Shown here: positions 37,260 through 49,712 of the stretch, one piece after another | Numbering within the stretch: the stretch's first letter is position 1 | Layout of the letters: each line of letters opens with the position of its first letter | Origin: Methanolobus zinderi | Lineage (GTDB): Archaea; Halobacteriota; Methanosarcinia; Methanosarcinales; Methanosarcinaceae | DNA: 64,000 bases | Assembly: GCF_013388255.1 (NCBI RefSeq) | Contig: NZ_CP058215.1 | Span: forward strand, 2,595,332 to 2,659,331 | Direction of reading: 5' to 3' | Program-made: the position numbers and the translations under genes | The notes under the pieces: model-generated | Seen by the model: the letters and a program-made list of their open reading frames with translations, nothing else | What the model was told of the DNA's origin: nothing | The model's database searches: none

Positions 37260-38618
37260 ATGCCTGATAAAAGAGAACAGCTGGCAAGCAGAATCGGATT
37301 TCTGCTTATATCAGCAGGATGTGCCATCGGTCTTGGGAATGTCTGGAGATTCCCTTTTATTACGGGGAAATATGGTGGTGCCGCCTTTGTCACAGTCTAT
37401 CTGATGTTTTTACTTTTGCTTGGCCTGCCAATACTTATAATGGAGTATTCCATCGGAAGGGGCGGGAGACTTAATATCGCAGGTTCCATGAGGAATCTGG
37501 AACCTGATGGAAGCAAATGGCACAGACTTGGTTATTTTGCCATGATGGGAAATTTCCTTCTGGCAATGTTCTACACTACTGTGGCCGGATGGGGACTTGC
37601 GTATGTTTATTTTTCACTCAGCGGCAGATTCAACGGAATGGGACCTGAAGAAGTAGGTACCTTCTTTAGCAGCTTTCTGGGAAACACGGAAGCTCTTGTA
37701 TTCTGGATGACACTGGCTGTGCTCCTCGGATTCTGGGTATGTTCCCTCGGACTGCAGAAGGGAGTGGAGAAGGCCAGTAAATCCCTGATGGCAGGTCTGT
37801 TTGTAATCCTGCTTGCACTTATAGTCAGAGCTGTGACGCTGCCCGGAGCAGCAGAGGGTATCACTTTTTACCTGCTTCCGGATTTTTCAAGACTGAGCTG
37901 GGAAGCTGTAAATGCAGCAATGGGACAGGCTTTTTTCACACTCAGCATAGGAGCGGGAGGAATGGCGATCTTCGGAAGCTACATCGGTAAAGAGCGCCGC
38001 CTTACAGGTGAATCCATCAATGTTGTTGCACTTGATACGACAATTGCACTGCTCACAGGACTTGTAATATTCCCTGCAGCCTTTGCCTTTGGTATTGCTG
38101 CGGATTCCGGGCCGGGACTGATATTTGTGACCCTGCCCAATATATTCAACCAGATGACAGGCGGGCAGATATGGGGAACTTTCTTCTTTGTATTCCTGTC
38201 ATTTGCGGCAATGACGACACTGATAGCCGTTTTTGAGAACATCATGGCATTTACCATGGATGAGAGAGGATGGGGAAGAAAAAAGGCTGCGTTGATCAAT
38301 GCAACAGGTATTTTCATACTTTCCCTACCCTGCACACTGGGTTTTACATTACTGAAATGGATACAACCTCTTGGAAACGGAACCGGCATCATCGATCTTG
38401 AGGACTTTGTTTTCAGTAATCTTATCCTCCCGATAGGTGCACTCTCCTTTGTCCTTTTCTGCACCTACAGATTCGGTTGGGGATGGGATAATTTCATAGA
38501 GGAGGTGGATGAAGGAAAAGGAATTAAATTTCCTCTCTGGATAAAACCCTATCTGAACTTTGTACTGCCGGTTATTATCCTGGTGATAATGATAAAGGGA
38601 TGGCTGGAGATATTGTAA
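37260..38618 (+). CDS. sodium-dependent transporter, NSS/SNF family
   Basis: A 452-residue membrane transporter with about eleven hydrophobic segments. The first helix carries the family signature GCAIGLGNVWRFPF with the following GKYGGAAFV, and IMEYSIGRGG follows helix 2; these line the sodium and substrate site as in LeuT. Members import amino acids or similar solutes with sodium. The substrate is unknown. GGAG lies 8 nt before the ATG at 37260; a more upstream ATG at 37224 lacks such a signal. Confidence 0.93.
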   Translation: MPDKREQLASRIGFLLISAGCAIGLGNVWRFPFITGKYGGAAFVTVYLMFLLLLGLPILIMEYSIGRGGRLNIAGSMRNLEPDGSKWHRLGYFAMMGNFLLAMFYTTVAGWGLAYVYFSLSGRFNGMGPEEVGTFFSSFLGNTEALVFWMTLAVLLGFWVCSLGLQKGVEKASKSLMAGLFVILLALIVRAVTLPGAAEGITFYLLPDFSRLSWEAVNAAMGQAFFTLSIGAGGMAIFGSYIGKERRLTGESINVVALDTTIALLTGLVIFPAAFAFGIAADSGPGLIFVTLPNIFNQMTGGQIWGTFFFVFLSFAAMTTLIAVFENIMAFTMDERGWGRKKAALINATGIFILSLPCTLGFTLLKWIQPLGNGTGIIDLEDFVFSNLILPIGALSFVLFCTYRFGWGWDNFIEEVDEGKGIKFPLWIKPYLNFVLPVIILVIMIKGWLEIL

Positions 38619-38651
38619 GTAATAAGTACGTAGTAATGCAGAAAACTCAAA

Positions 38652-38684
38652 AAAGTAACAAGGGTCAATTGACCCCATTACTTT
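38652..38684. repeat. REP-like extended palindrome
   Basis: A nested inverted repeat: AAAGTAA at 38652-38658 pairs with TTACTTT at 38678-38684, and inside is the perfect palindrome GGGTCAATTGACCC at 38662-38675. It lies in the 334-bp gap between the transporter gene and 5S rRNA. It resembles the palindromes mobilised by REP-associated Y1 transposases, and could also end transcripts from both sides. The rest of the gap holds no gene I can support, only short oligo-T runs (minus strand, about 38925) that may terminate the rRNA operon. Confidence 0.5.
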
Positions 38685-38952
38685 CGAACGAGAGAGAAAC
38701 AAATACTGAACGTTTTTGATGGTATATAGATGCTTTTGTGTATATTACTGGTAAAATACAAATGCAGAGATATTTTTTTGCCAATCCGCTTTTAACGAGA
38801 ACAGACAACGTTTGAATGGATAAAATCATATAAAACTCTCACAGCTTCCGCTAAGAACGATTGACAACTTGTAAAAAGCAATGTAAATAACAGAGATTAA
38901 TCTCAGCATTGTAAAAGTCAGTAGAAAAAGTAGGTTTAAGTTAGAGTAAATG

Positions 38953-39089
38953 TAAGTGAGCCAGCAGCGATTCGTAGTTCCCAAAGACTCTCGTACTTCA
39001 GTACAGTACGAAACGCTGGCAGGCTTATCTTCTGTGTTCGGGATGGGTACAGGAGTTGCCCTGCCGCTATGGCCGCCAGACTCACTTAC
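38953..39089 (-). rRNA. 5S ribosomal RNA
   Basis: Recognised by archaeal 5S sequence read on the minus strand (GGCGGCCATAGCGG near the 5' end, CCCATCCCGAACAC in the centre). The ends GTAAGTGAG and CTCACTTAC pair to form the terminal stem; mature ends are estimated to a few bases. It lies 15 bp downstream of tRNA-Cys. Confidence 0.93.
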
Positions 39090-39104
39090 ATATGATGAAG
39101 GTAA

Positions 39105-39176
39105 AGCCAAGGTCCGGATTCGAACCGGAATGAAATCGCTCTGCAGGCGATTGCGTAGCCGCTCCGCCACCTTGGC
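39105..39176 (-). tRNA. tRNA-Cys (GCA)
   Basis: A complete 72-nt cloverleaf on the minus strand. The acceptor GCCAAGG pairs with CCTTGGC, the anticodon loop CTGCAGA sits on an ATCGC/GCGAT stem, and the T arm contains GGTTCGAATCC. The 3' CCA is not encoded. It is placed between 23S and 5S. Confidence 0.95.
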
Positions 39177-39254
39177 GCAAAGAGCGATAATTCATTGTAG
39201 CCAGTATCTTAAATACTTTACCTTTTAGATCAAGATAATCACATACACATATCA

Positions 39255-42232
<2,978 letters not shown>

Positions 42233-42333
42233 TATATGCATGCTTATAATGATCTCATTGTGTTCGACATTGGGGATGTGAACACTTCATCCTTCCCTGG
42301 CAAAATTACTTGCCTGGTGCACTAATAATTAAA

Positions 42334-42406
42334 TGGACTTGCTGGGATTCGAACCCAGGGCCTTCGCCTTGCAAAGGCGACGATCTTCCAACTGATCTAC
42401 AAGCCC
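42334..42406 (-). tRNA. tRNA-Ala (TGC)
   Basis: A 73-nt cloverleaf in the 16S-23S spacer. The acceptor GGGCTTG/CAAGTCC contains the G3-U70 pair that marks alanine tRNAs; anticodon TGC lies in CTTTGCAAG; the T arm has GGTTCGAATCC. CCA is not encoded. Confidence 0.96.
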
Positions 42407-42428
42407 TTGAGCGTCCCGCTTGTGTATT

Positions 42429-42459
42429 GGATCTGGCAGTTTATCGATTTCTGACCGGT
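42429..42459 (-). other. 3' half of the 16S processing stem
   Basis: GGATCTGGCAGT (42429-42440) and TTCTGACCGGT (42449-42459) on the plus strand are complementary to 44107-44118 and 44088-44098, so the RNA pairs around the whole 16S. Unpaired bases between the two blocks fit a bulge-helix-bulge cleaved by archaeal splicing endonuclease. Confidence 0.7.
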
Positions 42460-42490
42460 AAGTGGTGATCGGCTTTGTGCCGATCTGCTT

Positions 42491-43965
<1,475 letters not shown>

Positions 43966-44087
43966 TGTTGATCACACACAAAATTTTGGAAGTCATTTTA
44001 AGGAATCGATCGGAGAAATTCTATTTGAGAGAATTTTCCTTTCTGCACATAAGTTTGGTTAATTCCTTATGTAGTGTATTATGCACT

Positions 44088-44118
44088 ACCGGTCAGAATT
44101 AACCGAACTGCCAAATCC
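44088..44118 (-). other. 5' half of the 16S processing stem
   Basis: ACCGGTCAGAA (44088-44098) and ACTGCCAAATCC (44107-44118) pair with 42429-42459; see that entry. Confidence 0.7.
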
Positions 44119-44181
44119 AACGTCAGACAGGAAATAACTCCTGCCTCCACTTGTTATAAGGCGGTGATTGTAATTGATTTT

Positions 44182-44229
44182 CGCGCATTGCGCGAGGACT
44201 CCTACAAGGCAGCGATCATATATAAACCT
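44182..44229 (-). promoter_or_regulatory. rRNA operon promoter, proximal copy
   Basis: On the minus strand AAGGTTTATATATG (TATA box about 44217-44226) is followed 22 nt later by the palindrome CGCGCA-A-TGCGCG (44182-44194), near the predicted start site. The same arrangement recurs about 100 bp upstream. Confidence 0.7.
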
Positions 44230-44280
44230 TCCGACCATCAAGGCCGAAGACTTTGACCGACTTCTTTTTTGAGTCATTTT

Positions 44281-44330
44281 CGCGCACGGATGCGCGGAGA
44301 CTTTCTAACGCTGCAATCGTATATATACCT
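44281..44330 (-). promoter_or_regulatory. rRNA operon promoter, distal copy
   Basis: On the minus strand AAGGTATATATACG (TATA about 44320-44328) is followed 23 nt later by the hairpin CGCGCA-TCCG-TGCGCG (44281-44296). Sequence between TATA and hairpin also resembles the proximal copy, so this is a tandem duplicated promoter. Confidence 0.7.
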
Positions 44331-44530
44331 TTGCATTCCGAAGAACGCAGGCAAAGATTGTTAGCATTTATGAATGTTCGTGGCAATAACCACATTTCCA
44401 CTCGGATTATAACTGTAAGATTTAATCCGATATAAGACTTGTGGAATGCCTTTCTAACTGCAAAATTCAGCAAGAGTAGTGCACGAAGCACCTACAAAAG
44501 CCACCTTTGCAGGGATACCTAGATACGTGC

Positions 44531-44547
44531 ACTAGTATATAAAACTC
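44531..44547. promoter_or_regulatory. TATA element between rRNA and aIF1A operons
   Basis: ACTAGTATATAAAACTC can serve in either direction. On the plus strand it would start the aIF1A-rio1-KH transcript near 44565. On the minus strand it would be a further upstream rRNA promoter. Direction is undecided. Confidence 0.45.
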
Positions 44548-44661
44548 ACGTATTTAATTAATTTGAAATAGATTAAAGTCATCTGAAAAACAGCCACATG
44601 TACACAAGATTTAACAACATATGATACAATAAGTATTCAAATCCGAGAAAGATAAACCTAA

Positions 44662-44996
44662 ATGAGGAATCATAACTGCAGAGAAAGAAGCATAGTACCA
44701 GAAGCGCGGGTGAAACCGCAGTAACCAGAGTAAGAACCCCACGCAAAGAGAACAACGAAGTACTTGCAACAGTCGAGAGCATGCTCGGGGCAAACCGTGT
44801 AAGACTCAGATGCATGGACGGCGTTGTAAGAATGGGCAGGATCCCTGGTTCAATGAAGAAGAAAACATAGATACGCGAAGGTGACATTGTACTTGCAGTT
44901 CCGTGGGAATTCCAGGACGAAAAAGCGGACGTAATCTGGAAATACACCCGTCCACAGGCAAACTGGCTGGAACGCAAAGGTTACCTTAAAGGTTGA
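44662..44996 (+). pseudogene. translation initiation factor aIF1A with in-frame TAG
   Basis: From 44682 to 44996 one frame encodes an aIF1A protein ([58 protein letters not shown], and a C-terminal [12 protein letters not shown]). It is broken once, by TAG at 44868-44870 where the family has Trp. The N-terminus is also disturbed: the ATG at 44662 is out of frame by two bases, consistent with an extra AG near 44680, and in-frame TAA lies at 44673-44675. Rio1 starts 3 bp after its stop, so this is the ancestral operon position. It is either a decaying copy or is read with amber decoding; an intact copy elsewhere is expected. Confidence 0.85.
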
Positions 44997-44999
44997 TCC

Positions 45000-45806
45000 A
45001 TGAAAAAAGAAGTTGCAAAAAGGGTGCAACGGATCGACACCAAAGTCGATAAAATGCGTATGCGTCGCAAAGACACAAATACTCTCAAGGTAAAGGAGAA
45101 TGTATTTGATGACGCAACCCTGAAGATACTTTACACCGTATCTAACAAGGGAATCCTCAATGCCATCGGAGGATCCATCAGTACTGGCAAAGAAGCCAAC
45201 GTTTTTCTCGGAGAAGGCAAAGACGGCGACATTGCAGTAAAGATATACAGAATCTCATCCAGTACTTTCAGATCCATGGAAGAGTACATCCTTGGAGATC
45301 CCAGGTTTCGTAACGTGAGGCATGCAAAAAAGGACATAATCTTCGCATGGACAAAAAAAGAACACAGAAACCTCACGCGCGCAAAAGAAGCAGGAGTTAG
45401 AGTCCCGGAGCCCGTCCATGCCGAGCGCAACGTGCTCATGATGGAGTTTTTAGGAGAGGAAGGCAAAGCTTACCCCCTGTTAAAAGACGTTAATCTTGAT
45501 CCGGAAGATGCAAAGCTTATTTTTGACACCGTGATCAGATATGTGGAACTTCTTTACGTGAAAGCAAATCTCGTACACGGAGATTTGAGCGAATATAATA
45601 TAATAGTGAACCCACGTACAATGGAACCCATCTTTATCGATATGGGTCAATCCGTAACGCTCGAGCATCCCAAAGCAAGGGAATTCCTGATGCGGGACAT
45701 AGAGAACATACTGCGCTTCTTTAAACGATACGGTATCAAAGAGCAGGCTGAAGATATCTACTCGAGCATGAAGGAAATAAAACAAAAGACCAATAAATTA
45801 TCATAA
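45000..45806 (+). CDS. rio1: serine/threonine kinase Rio1
   Basis: A 268-residue atypical kinase. ISTGKEANVF (about 60-69) is the RIO ATP loop, Lys81 lies in VKIYR, and the catalytic HGDLSEYN (Asp195) is followed by the metal motif IDMGQS (Asp214). Length and motifs fit Rio1 rather than Rio2, since there is no N-terminal winged helix. It acts in late small-subunit maturation. The operon aIF1A-rio1-KH is conserved in many Euryarchaeota, and nob1, at 15.5 kb in this window, acts in the same process. Confidence 0.95.
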   Translation: MKKEVAKRVQRIDTKVDKMRMRRKDTNTLKVKENVFDDATLKILYTVSNKGILNAIGGSISTGKEANVFLGEGKDGDIAVKIYRISSSTFRSMEEYILGDPRFRNVRHAKKDIIFAWTKKEHRNLTRAKEAGVRVPEPVHAERNVLMMEFLGEEGKAYPLLKDVNLDPEDAKLIFDTVIRYVELLYVKANLVHGDLSEYNIIVNPRTMEPIFIDMGQSVTLEHPKAREFLMRDIENILRFFKRYGIKEQAEDIYSSMKEIKQKTNKLS

Positions 45807-45828
45807 TTACTGAAACGGTAGATTCACT

Positions 45829-46365
45829 ATGACACATGTAAAAGTTCCCAAAGACAGAATAGGTGCCATCATAGGCCCAAAGGGAAGCGTTAAAGAATTG
45901 ATCGAGAGCAAGTCAGATGCAAAACTTGACATCGATAGTGAGAGCGGAGTGGTGGAGATTATTCAGGGAGATGACCCTGTAGGTGCCCTGCGGGCCGCAG
46001 AAGTCGTAAATGCCATCGCACGAGGATTCAATCCTGACAAGACCATATCCATGCTTGACGATGACCTGATAATGCTTGAGGTCATAGACCTTTCAAAGAT
46101 CGCAAGTACCCAGAAGGATCTGCTTCGTCTCAAAGGCCGGATAATAGGCAAGGGCGGTAAGACAAGAGAGATTACCGAAAGGCTGATAGGAGTAAAGATA
46201 TCGGTTTACGGCAAAACTGTCAGTATCATCGGAAACCCAGAGCAGAACCAGATTGCCAGAACGGCCATAGAGATGCTTGTTGACGGTGCACCGCACGGAA
46301 CCGTTTACAGTTTCCTTGAGAAAAAGAGACAGGAACTCCTGCAATCCCAGCTCGACTATTACTGA
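45829..46365 (+). CDS. KH-domain RNA-binding protein (archaeal Krr1/Dim2-like)
   Basis: A 178-residue protein with two KH domains. The first has VPKDRIGAIIGPKGSVKE (GPKG loop) and the second has RLKGRIIGKGGKTREI (GKGG loop). Such archaeal Pno1/Dim2/Krr1 homologs bind pre-16S rRNA and pair with Nob1 or aIF2-alpha in ribosome maturation. It is 22 bp after rio1, in the normal operon order. A TATA-like ATATTTAAATG follows its stop, probably for the next gene. Confidence 0.92.
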   Translation: MTHVKVPKDRIGAIIGPKGSVKELIESKSDAKLDIDSESGVVEIIQGDDPVGALRAAEVVNAIARGFNPDKTISMLDDDLIMLEVIDLSKIASTQKDLLRLKGRIIGKGGKTREITERLIGVKISVYGKTVSIIGNPEQNQIARTAIEMLVDGAPHGTVYSFLEKKRQELLQSQLDYY

Positions 46366-46429
46366 TTTAGTATTATATTTTAACAAAAATATTTAAATGT
46401 ATTAAAGTCGATATAAGACCGGTGGATAA

Positions 46430-47122
46430 ATGCGAGGATATATCAACAGATCCGATATCAAAATGTATGCAGGTTTTATCCTGATATTGCTACCGATTAC
46501 CATCCTCTGTTACAATCAGGAACTTTCCATCGGAACCATATCTGCTTATCCGCTTCTGGCAATACTTATACTGATGCTTGCAGGCTCTTTTGTAGAGATA
46601 CCGGTCCTTAAGACCAGGACCAAAAAAACAGAGCAGCTTACTAGGTTTGCTCCTTTTATCGAATATATTTTTTCAGTCCCTGTTGTCAGGGAACTGAACA
46701 TCGGCAAAGAAAGGGTTTTTGATACCACCATAACCCTGAACTTTGGCGGACTTATAATCCCCCTGTTTGCGATCACCTATCTTTTTCTGACAGAAGCAAA
46801 CATCACTGCCCTTGAAGTGATGCTTATAATAATAGTAGCAGTCAGTTTTCTGTCAGAGATGATCAACGGCGTAGGAATAGTTGTCCCGCAATATATAGGC
46901 ATCATAGCAGTGCCATTCTCACTGCTTATTGAACCTCAGAATGCAGGATCCGTGACTTTCATTGCAGGAATAGGAGGCATACTGATCGGAACAATAGCAT
47001 CAGTCATTGCCTTTAACAAAGAGAACAGTGGTAGTGCCTATATCAGTATAGGAGGGGCAGGCAGCTTCAGAGCAATATATGTCACTGCCATTCTTGCAAG
47101 CCTTCTATCACATTTCAGCTGA
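46430..47122 (+). CDS. DUF1614-like membrane protein
   Basis: A 230-residue protein with about six hydrophobic segments. NFGGLIIPLF in the middle and GGAGSFRAIYVTAILA at the end resemble the DUF1614 family of prokaryotic membrane proteins, whose function is unknown. GGTGG precedes the ATG. Its last 15 bases overlap tail-to-tail with the KaiC-like gene on the opposite strand, so the two transcripts would be partly complementary. Confidence 0.7.
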   Translation: MRGYINRSDIKMYAGFILILLPITILCYNQELSIGTISAYPLLAILILMLAGSFVEIPVLKTRTKKTEQLTRFAPFIEYIFSVPVVRELNIGKERVFDTTITLNFGGLIIPLFAITYLFLTEANITALEVMLIIIVAVSFLSEMINGVGIVVPQYIGIIAVPFSLLIEPQNAGSVTFIAGIGGILIGTIASVIAFNKENSGSAYISIGGAGSFRAIYVTAILASLLSHFS

Positions 47123-48016
47123 TTTTTCAATACCCAGTCTTTCTGCCCTTCTTTTCTCAATCCTCTGTTGCAATGTCTGCGAAGGGATATTGAGTGCGCG
47201 ATACTTGGCTATTCCGGAATTTGTGAACCTGAAAGGTTGCGGCGTATGGTCAACCCGGGTTGCCCGCATCTTCTGCACGGCCATAACAGGCATGGGCGTA
47301 GTATCAATATCGTTCGTCTGAATGAAATCGAGGAAAACCACACCATCACCCAGGAAATCAAAATCATCGAACTCTTTCCTTTCAATGCCATGTGACTTTT
47401 CAGTAACAAGAAGAGAAGTGATCATGTTCTTCTTGAGCAACCTGTGCAGACTCCTCCATGCCGTGGATGTGCGGAAATCTGCCGGGGCCGTAAGAACGTT
47501 CAGAGAATCAAACACCACACGTTCGGGTTTATGTGAATCGATGATCTCTATCATTTCTTCCGAAGTCAGCATGGAAATACCGAATATCTCGAGATAGCCA
47601 TCGTCGATGTACTTGCCCACATCCCAGCCGAAACGGGTGAAATGTTGCACGAGCTGTTGCGCCCTTTCCTCGAATGAGAAAAAGATGCATCTCTCTCCAT
47701 TTTTAACCCCCTCCATGAGATACTGCATTGAAAAGGTAGTCTTTCCAGTACCAGGGGGACCGGTAACAATGACCGCAAAGCCTTTTGGGATACCTCCCTC
47801 AAGGAAGTCATCCAGGCCGGGTATACCGGTATTTATACGTTTTATCAGTTTGTCAATGTTCTGTGTATCAAGTTTTGCTTTAAATCGGGTAGTATCTAGA
47901 TTAAGAAGAGCTTTTTCCAGTACGACGTTTTTCGCACCAAGTTCTTTTTCGTATCGTTCAAGGACCTTGATCGCATCTGCACTTAATGTAGTATGGATGG
48001 GGAATTTTGTTTTCAT
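47108..48016 (-). CDS. KaiC-like ATPase with N-terminal regulatory segment
   Basis: A 302-residue RecA-superfamily ATPase. Residues 1-60 are an N-terminal extension (FPIHTTLSADAIKVLERYEKEL) that looks like a ribbon-helix-helix or oligomerisation segment. The KaiC domain follows, with INTGIPGLDDFLEGGIP, Walker A GPPGTGKTT and the Walker B strand RVVFDSLNV. The C-terminal tail is basic and helical. It may be a signalling or transcription-linked ATPase; the role is unknown. Start ATG 48016 follows GGTGG. Two TATGTACATA palindromes sit upstream of its TATA region. Confidence 0.8.
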   Translation of the reverse strand: MKTKFPIHTTLSADAIKVLERYEKELGAKNVVLEKALLNLDTTRFKAKLDTQNIDKLIKRINTGIPGLDDFLEGGIPKGFAVIVTGPPGTGKTTFSMQYLMEGVKNGERCIFFSFEERAQQLVQHFTRFGWDVGKYIDDGYLEIFGISMLTSEEMIEIIDSHKPERVVFDSLNVLTAPADFRTSTAWRSLHRLLKKNMITSLLVTEKSHGIERKEFDDFDFLGDGVVFLDFIQTNDIDTTPMPVMAVQKMRATRVDHTPQPFRFTNSGIAKYRALNIPSQTLQQRIEKRRAERLGIEKSAEM

Positions 48017-48068
48017 CACACCACCGTGAACATTAATATCGTTTTATATATTTAAAAGGTTATGGTTT

Positions 48069-48098
48069 TATGTACATACCCAATTTATTATGTACATA
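48069..48098. promoter_or_regulatory. paired TATGTACATA palindromes
   Basis: Two identical 10-bp palindromes at 48069-48078 and 48089-48098, spaced 20 bp centre to centre (two helix turns). They lie just upstream of the TATA-like TTTTAAATATATAAAA of the KaiC-like gene, a typical place for an archaeal regulator site. Similar sites occur near 49512 and 49617. Confidence 0.55.
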
Positions 48099-48099
48099 C

Positions 48100-49467
48100 T
48101 TAGTCTTCTTCAGAGATCAGTCCTTTTCCGGGCAGGAAGCTGCCATGTCCACGTGATGCCAGGACCTCACCGTCCCAGATGATTTCACCCCTTGAAAGGG
48201 TGTGTTCAGGGAAAATGCCATCCATTCCCTCATAAGGCGTCCAGCCAGCCTTACTGTGGAGATTATCCCCTTTTATGGTAGTAATATTTGAGGGGTCCAC
48301 AATGATCAGGTCCGCATCATAACCTTCGGCAAATATTCCCTTGGAATAGCGGTTGAGTCCGAATATCCTTGCGGGATTTTTGCTTGTTACATCGATCATC
48401 CGTCCGATGGGGATAAGATTTCTCTTAACTGCCACAAGCATTAAAGGCAGGAATGTCTCCACACCCGGAACACCTGATGGTGCTGATTTTATGCCAACGT
48501 CTTTTTCAGCCTCCGTATGCGGAGCATGGTCTGTTGCCACTATATCTATAGTACCATCGTTCAAGGCGTTCAGAAGCATTTTAGGATTGCGGCGATCCCT
48601 CAATGGAGGGTTCATTTTACCGAATGAACCAAGGCGCTCCCAGTCCCTGGTTGACAGGAATAGATGGTGAGGAGTTACCTCACTGGTGACATTGCAGGGG
48701 GCGCCGGAACTCTGCTGAAGGTATTTCTCCTTACGCAGAAGACCCACGGTCTCAAATGCACTGATATGACAGAAATGAGTCTGAGTTCCATGCTTCTTTG
48801 CAAGCTTTAAAGCCTTCTCAGCAGCAAAAGCCTCACACAGATTTGGCCTCGCCCTGGAGTGTGACTGGGGAGTGAAATCATTTTTCAGGTAAGCCTCACA
48901 CTCCTGCCGTATCTTCTCATCCTCGGCATGGATGCAGGCCATGGCACCGAGCTCTTTGATAACAGCCAGTGCCTCATCAAGGGTTTCTTCACTGATATTG
49001 AGTGCTCCTGTGGACTCGGCCATAAAGATCTCACCAAAAGCTGTAGCACCAAGTTCCCAGAGTTCAGGAAGCTTTTCAATATTACCGGTAACTCCTCCGT
49101 ATATCCCAAAATCGATTATTGATTTTCTGTTTGCAAGTTTGACCTTCTCCCTGAAGGACTTCTTATCGATTGTCGGGGGAATGGTATTTGGGTGATCGAT
49201 GACTGTCGTAACGCCACCTGCTGCGGCAGAGCAGGAACCTGTGTACCAGTCTTCCTTCTCTATAAGACCAGGTTCCCTGAAATGCACATGTGCGTCAATT
49301 CCCGCAGGCAGCGTCAGGGCGCCCTTTGCATCTATGACCTCATTCAATCTTTGAGCATCTATCTGCCTTGCGATCTTAATGATCTTCCCGTCCTCAATGA
49401 GAACTTCGGCAGGCTGGAGATAATTATTCACATAAACTTTTGTATTCTTAATCAGGATATCTGGCAT
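48100..49467 (-). CDS. pyrC: dihydroorotase
   Basis: A 455-residue amidohydrolase of dihydroorotase class I. PAGIDAHVHFREPG carries the first metal histidines, followed by FCHISA, ATDHAPH and the C-terminal GIFAEGYDADLIIVD. The HVHFRE signature and the length match archaeal PyrC. It closes carbamoyl aspartate to dihydroorotate in pyrimidine synthesis. No other pyr genes are adjacent. It diverges from pstS, and a TATGTACAT-like site lies 45 bp before its start. Confidence 0.93.
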   Translation of the reverse strand: MPDILIKNTKVYVNNYLQPAEVLIEDGKIIKIARQIDAQRLNEVIDAKGALTLPAGIDAHVHFREPGLIEKEDWYTGSCSAAAGGVTTVIDHPNTIPPTIDKKSFREKVKLANRKSIIDFGIYGGVTGNIEKLPELWELGATAFGEIFMAESTGALNISEETLDEALAVIKELGAMACIHAEDEKIRQECEAYLKNDFTPQSHSRARPNLCEAFAAEKALKLAKKHGTQTHFCHISAFETVGLLRKEKYLQQSSGAPCNVTSEVTPHHLFLSTRDWERLGSFGKMNPPLRDRRNPKMLLNALNDGTIDIVATDHAPHTEAEKDVGIKSAPSGVPGVETFLPLMLVAVKRNLIPIGRMIDVTSKNPARIFGLNRYSKGIFAEGYDADLIIVDPSNITTIKGDNLHSKAGWTPYEGMDGIFPEHTLSRGEIIWDGEVLASRGHGSFLPGKGLISEED

Positions 49468-49511
49468 GACAGCAAGTATCTTTTTCAGAGTATATGCATT
49501 TTATGATACAG

Positions 49512-49627
49512 GATGTACATATCTCATTTTTACCTGACACCGACCTAGTAATAATATATAATCACAATAGGTGCTATATAGAATATGATTACTATCTGGA
49601 TGTGTATAGGATTATATATTGTACATA
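49512..49627. promoter_or_regulatory. pyrC-pst intergenic operator-like sites
   Basis: GATGTACATA at 49512-49521 differs by one base from the two palindromes at 48069 and 48089. A degenerate TATTGTACATA lies at 49617-49627, overlapping the TATA-like ATTATATATT of the pst operon. Together they suggest a common regulator of these three promoters, possibly phosphate responsive; this is inference. Confidence 0.4.
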
Positions 49628-49712
49628 CATAATTTTTATGTAGTCTTTTCGTGTTGGTTCACCTGGCATAAAATCAATCATATAGTACAAAACCAAAAGG
49701 AGAAGAAATAAA

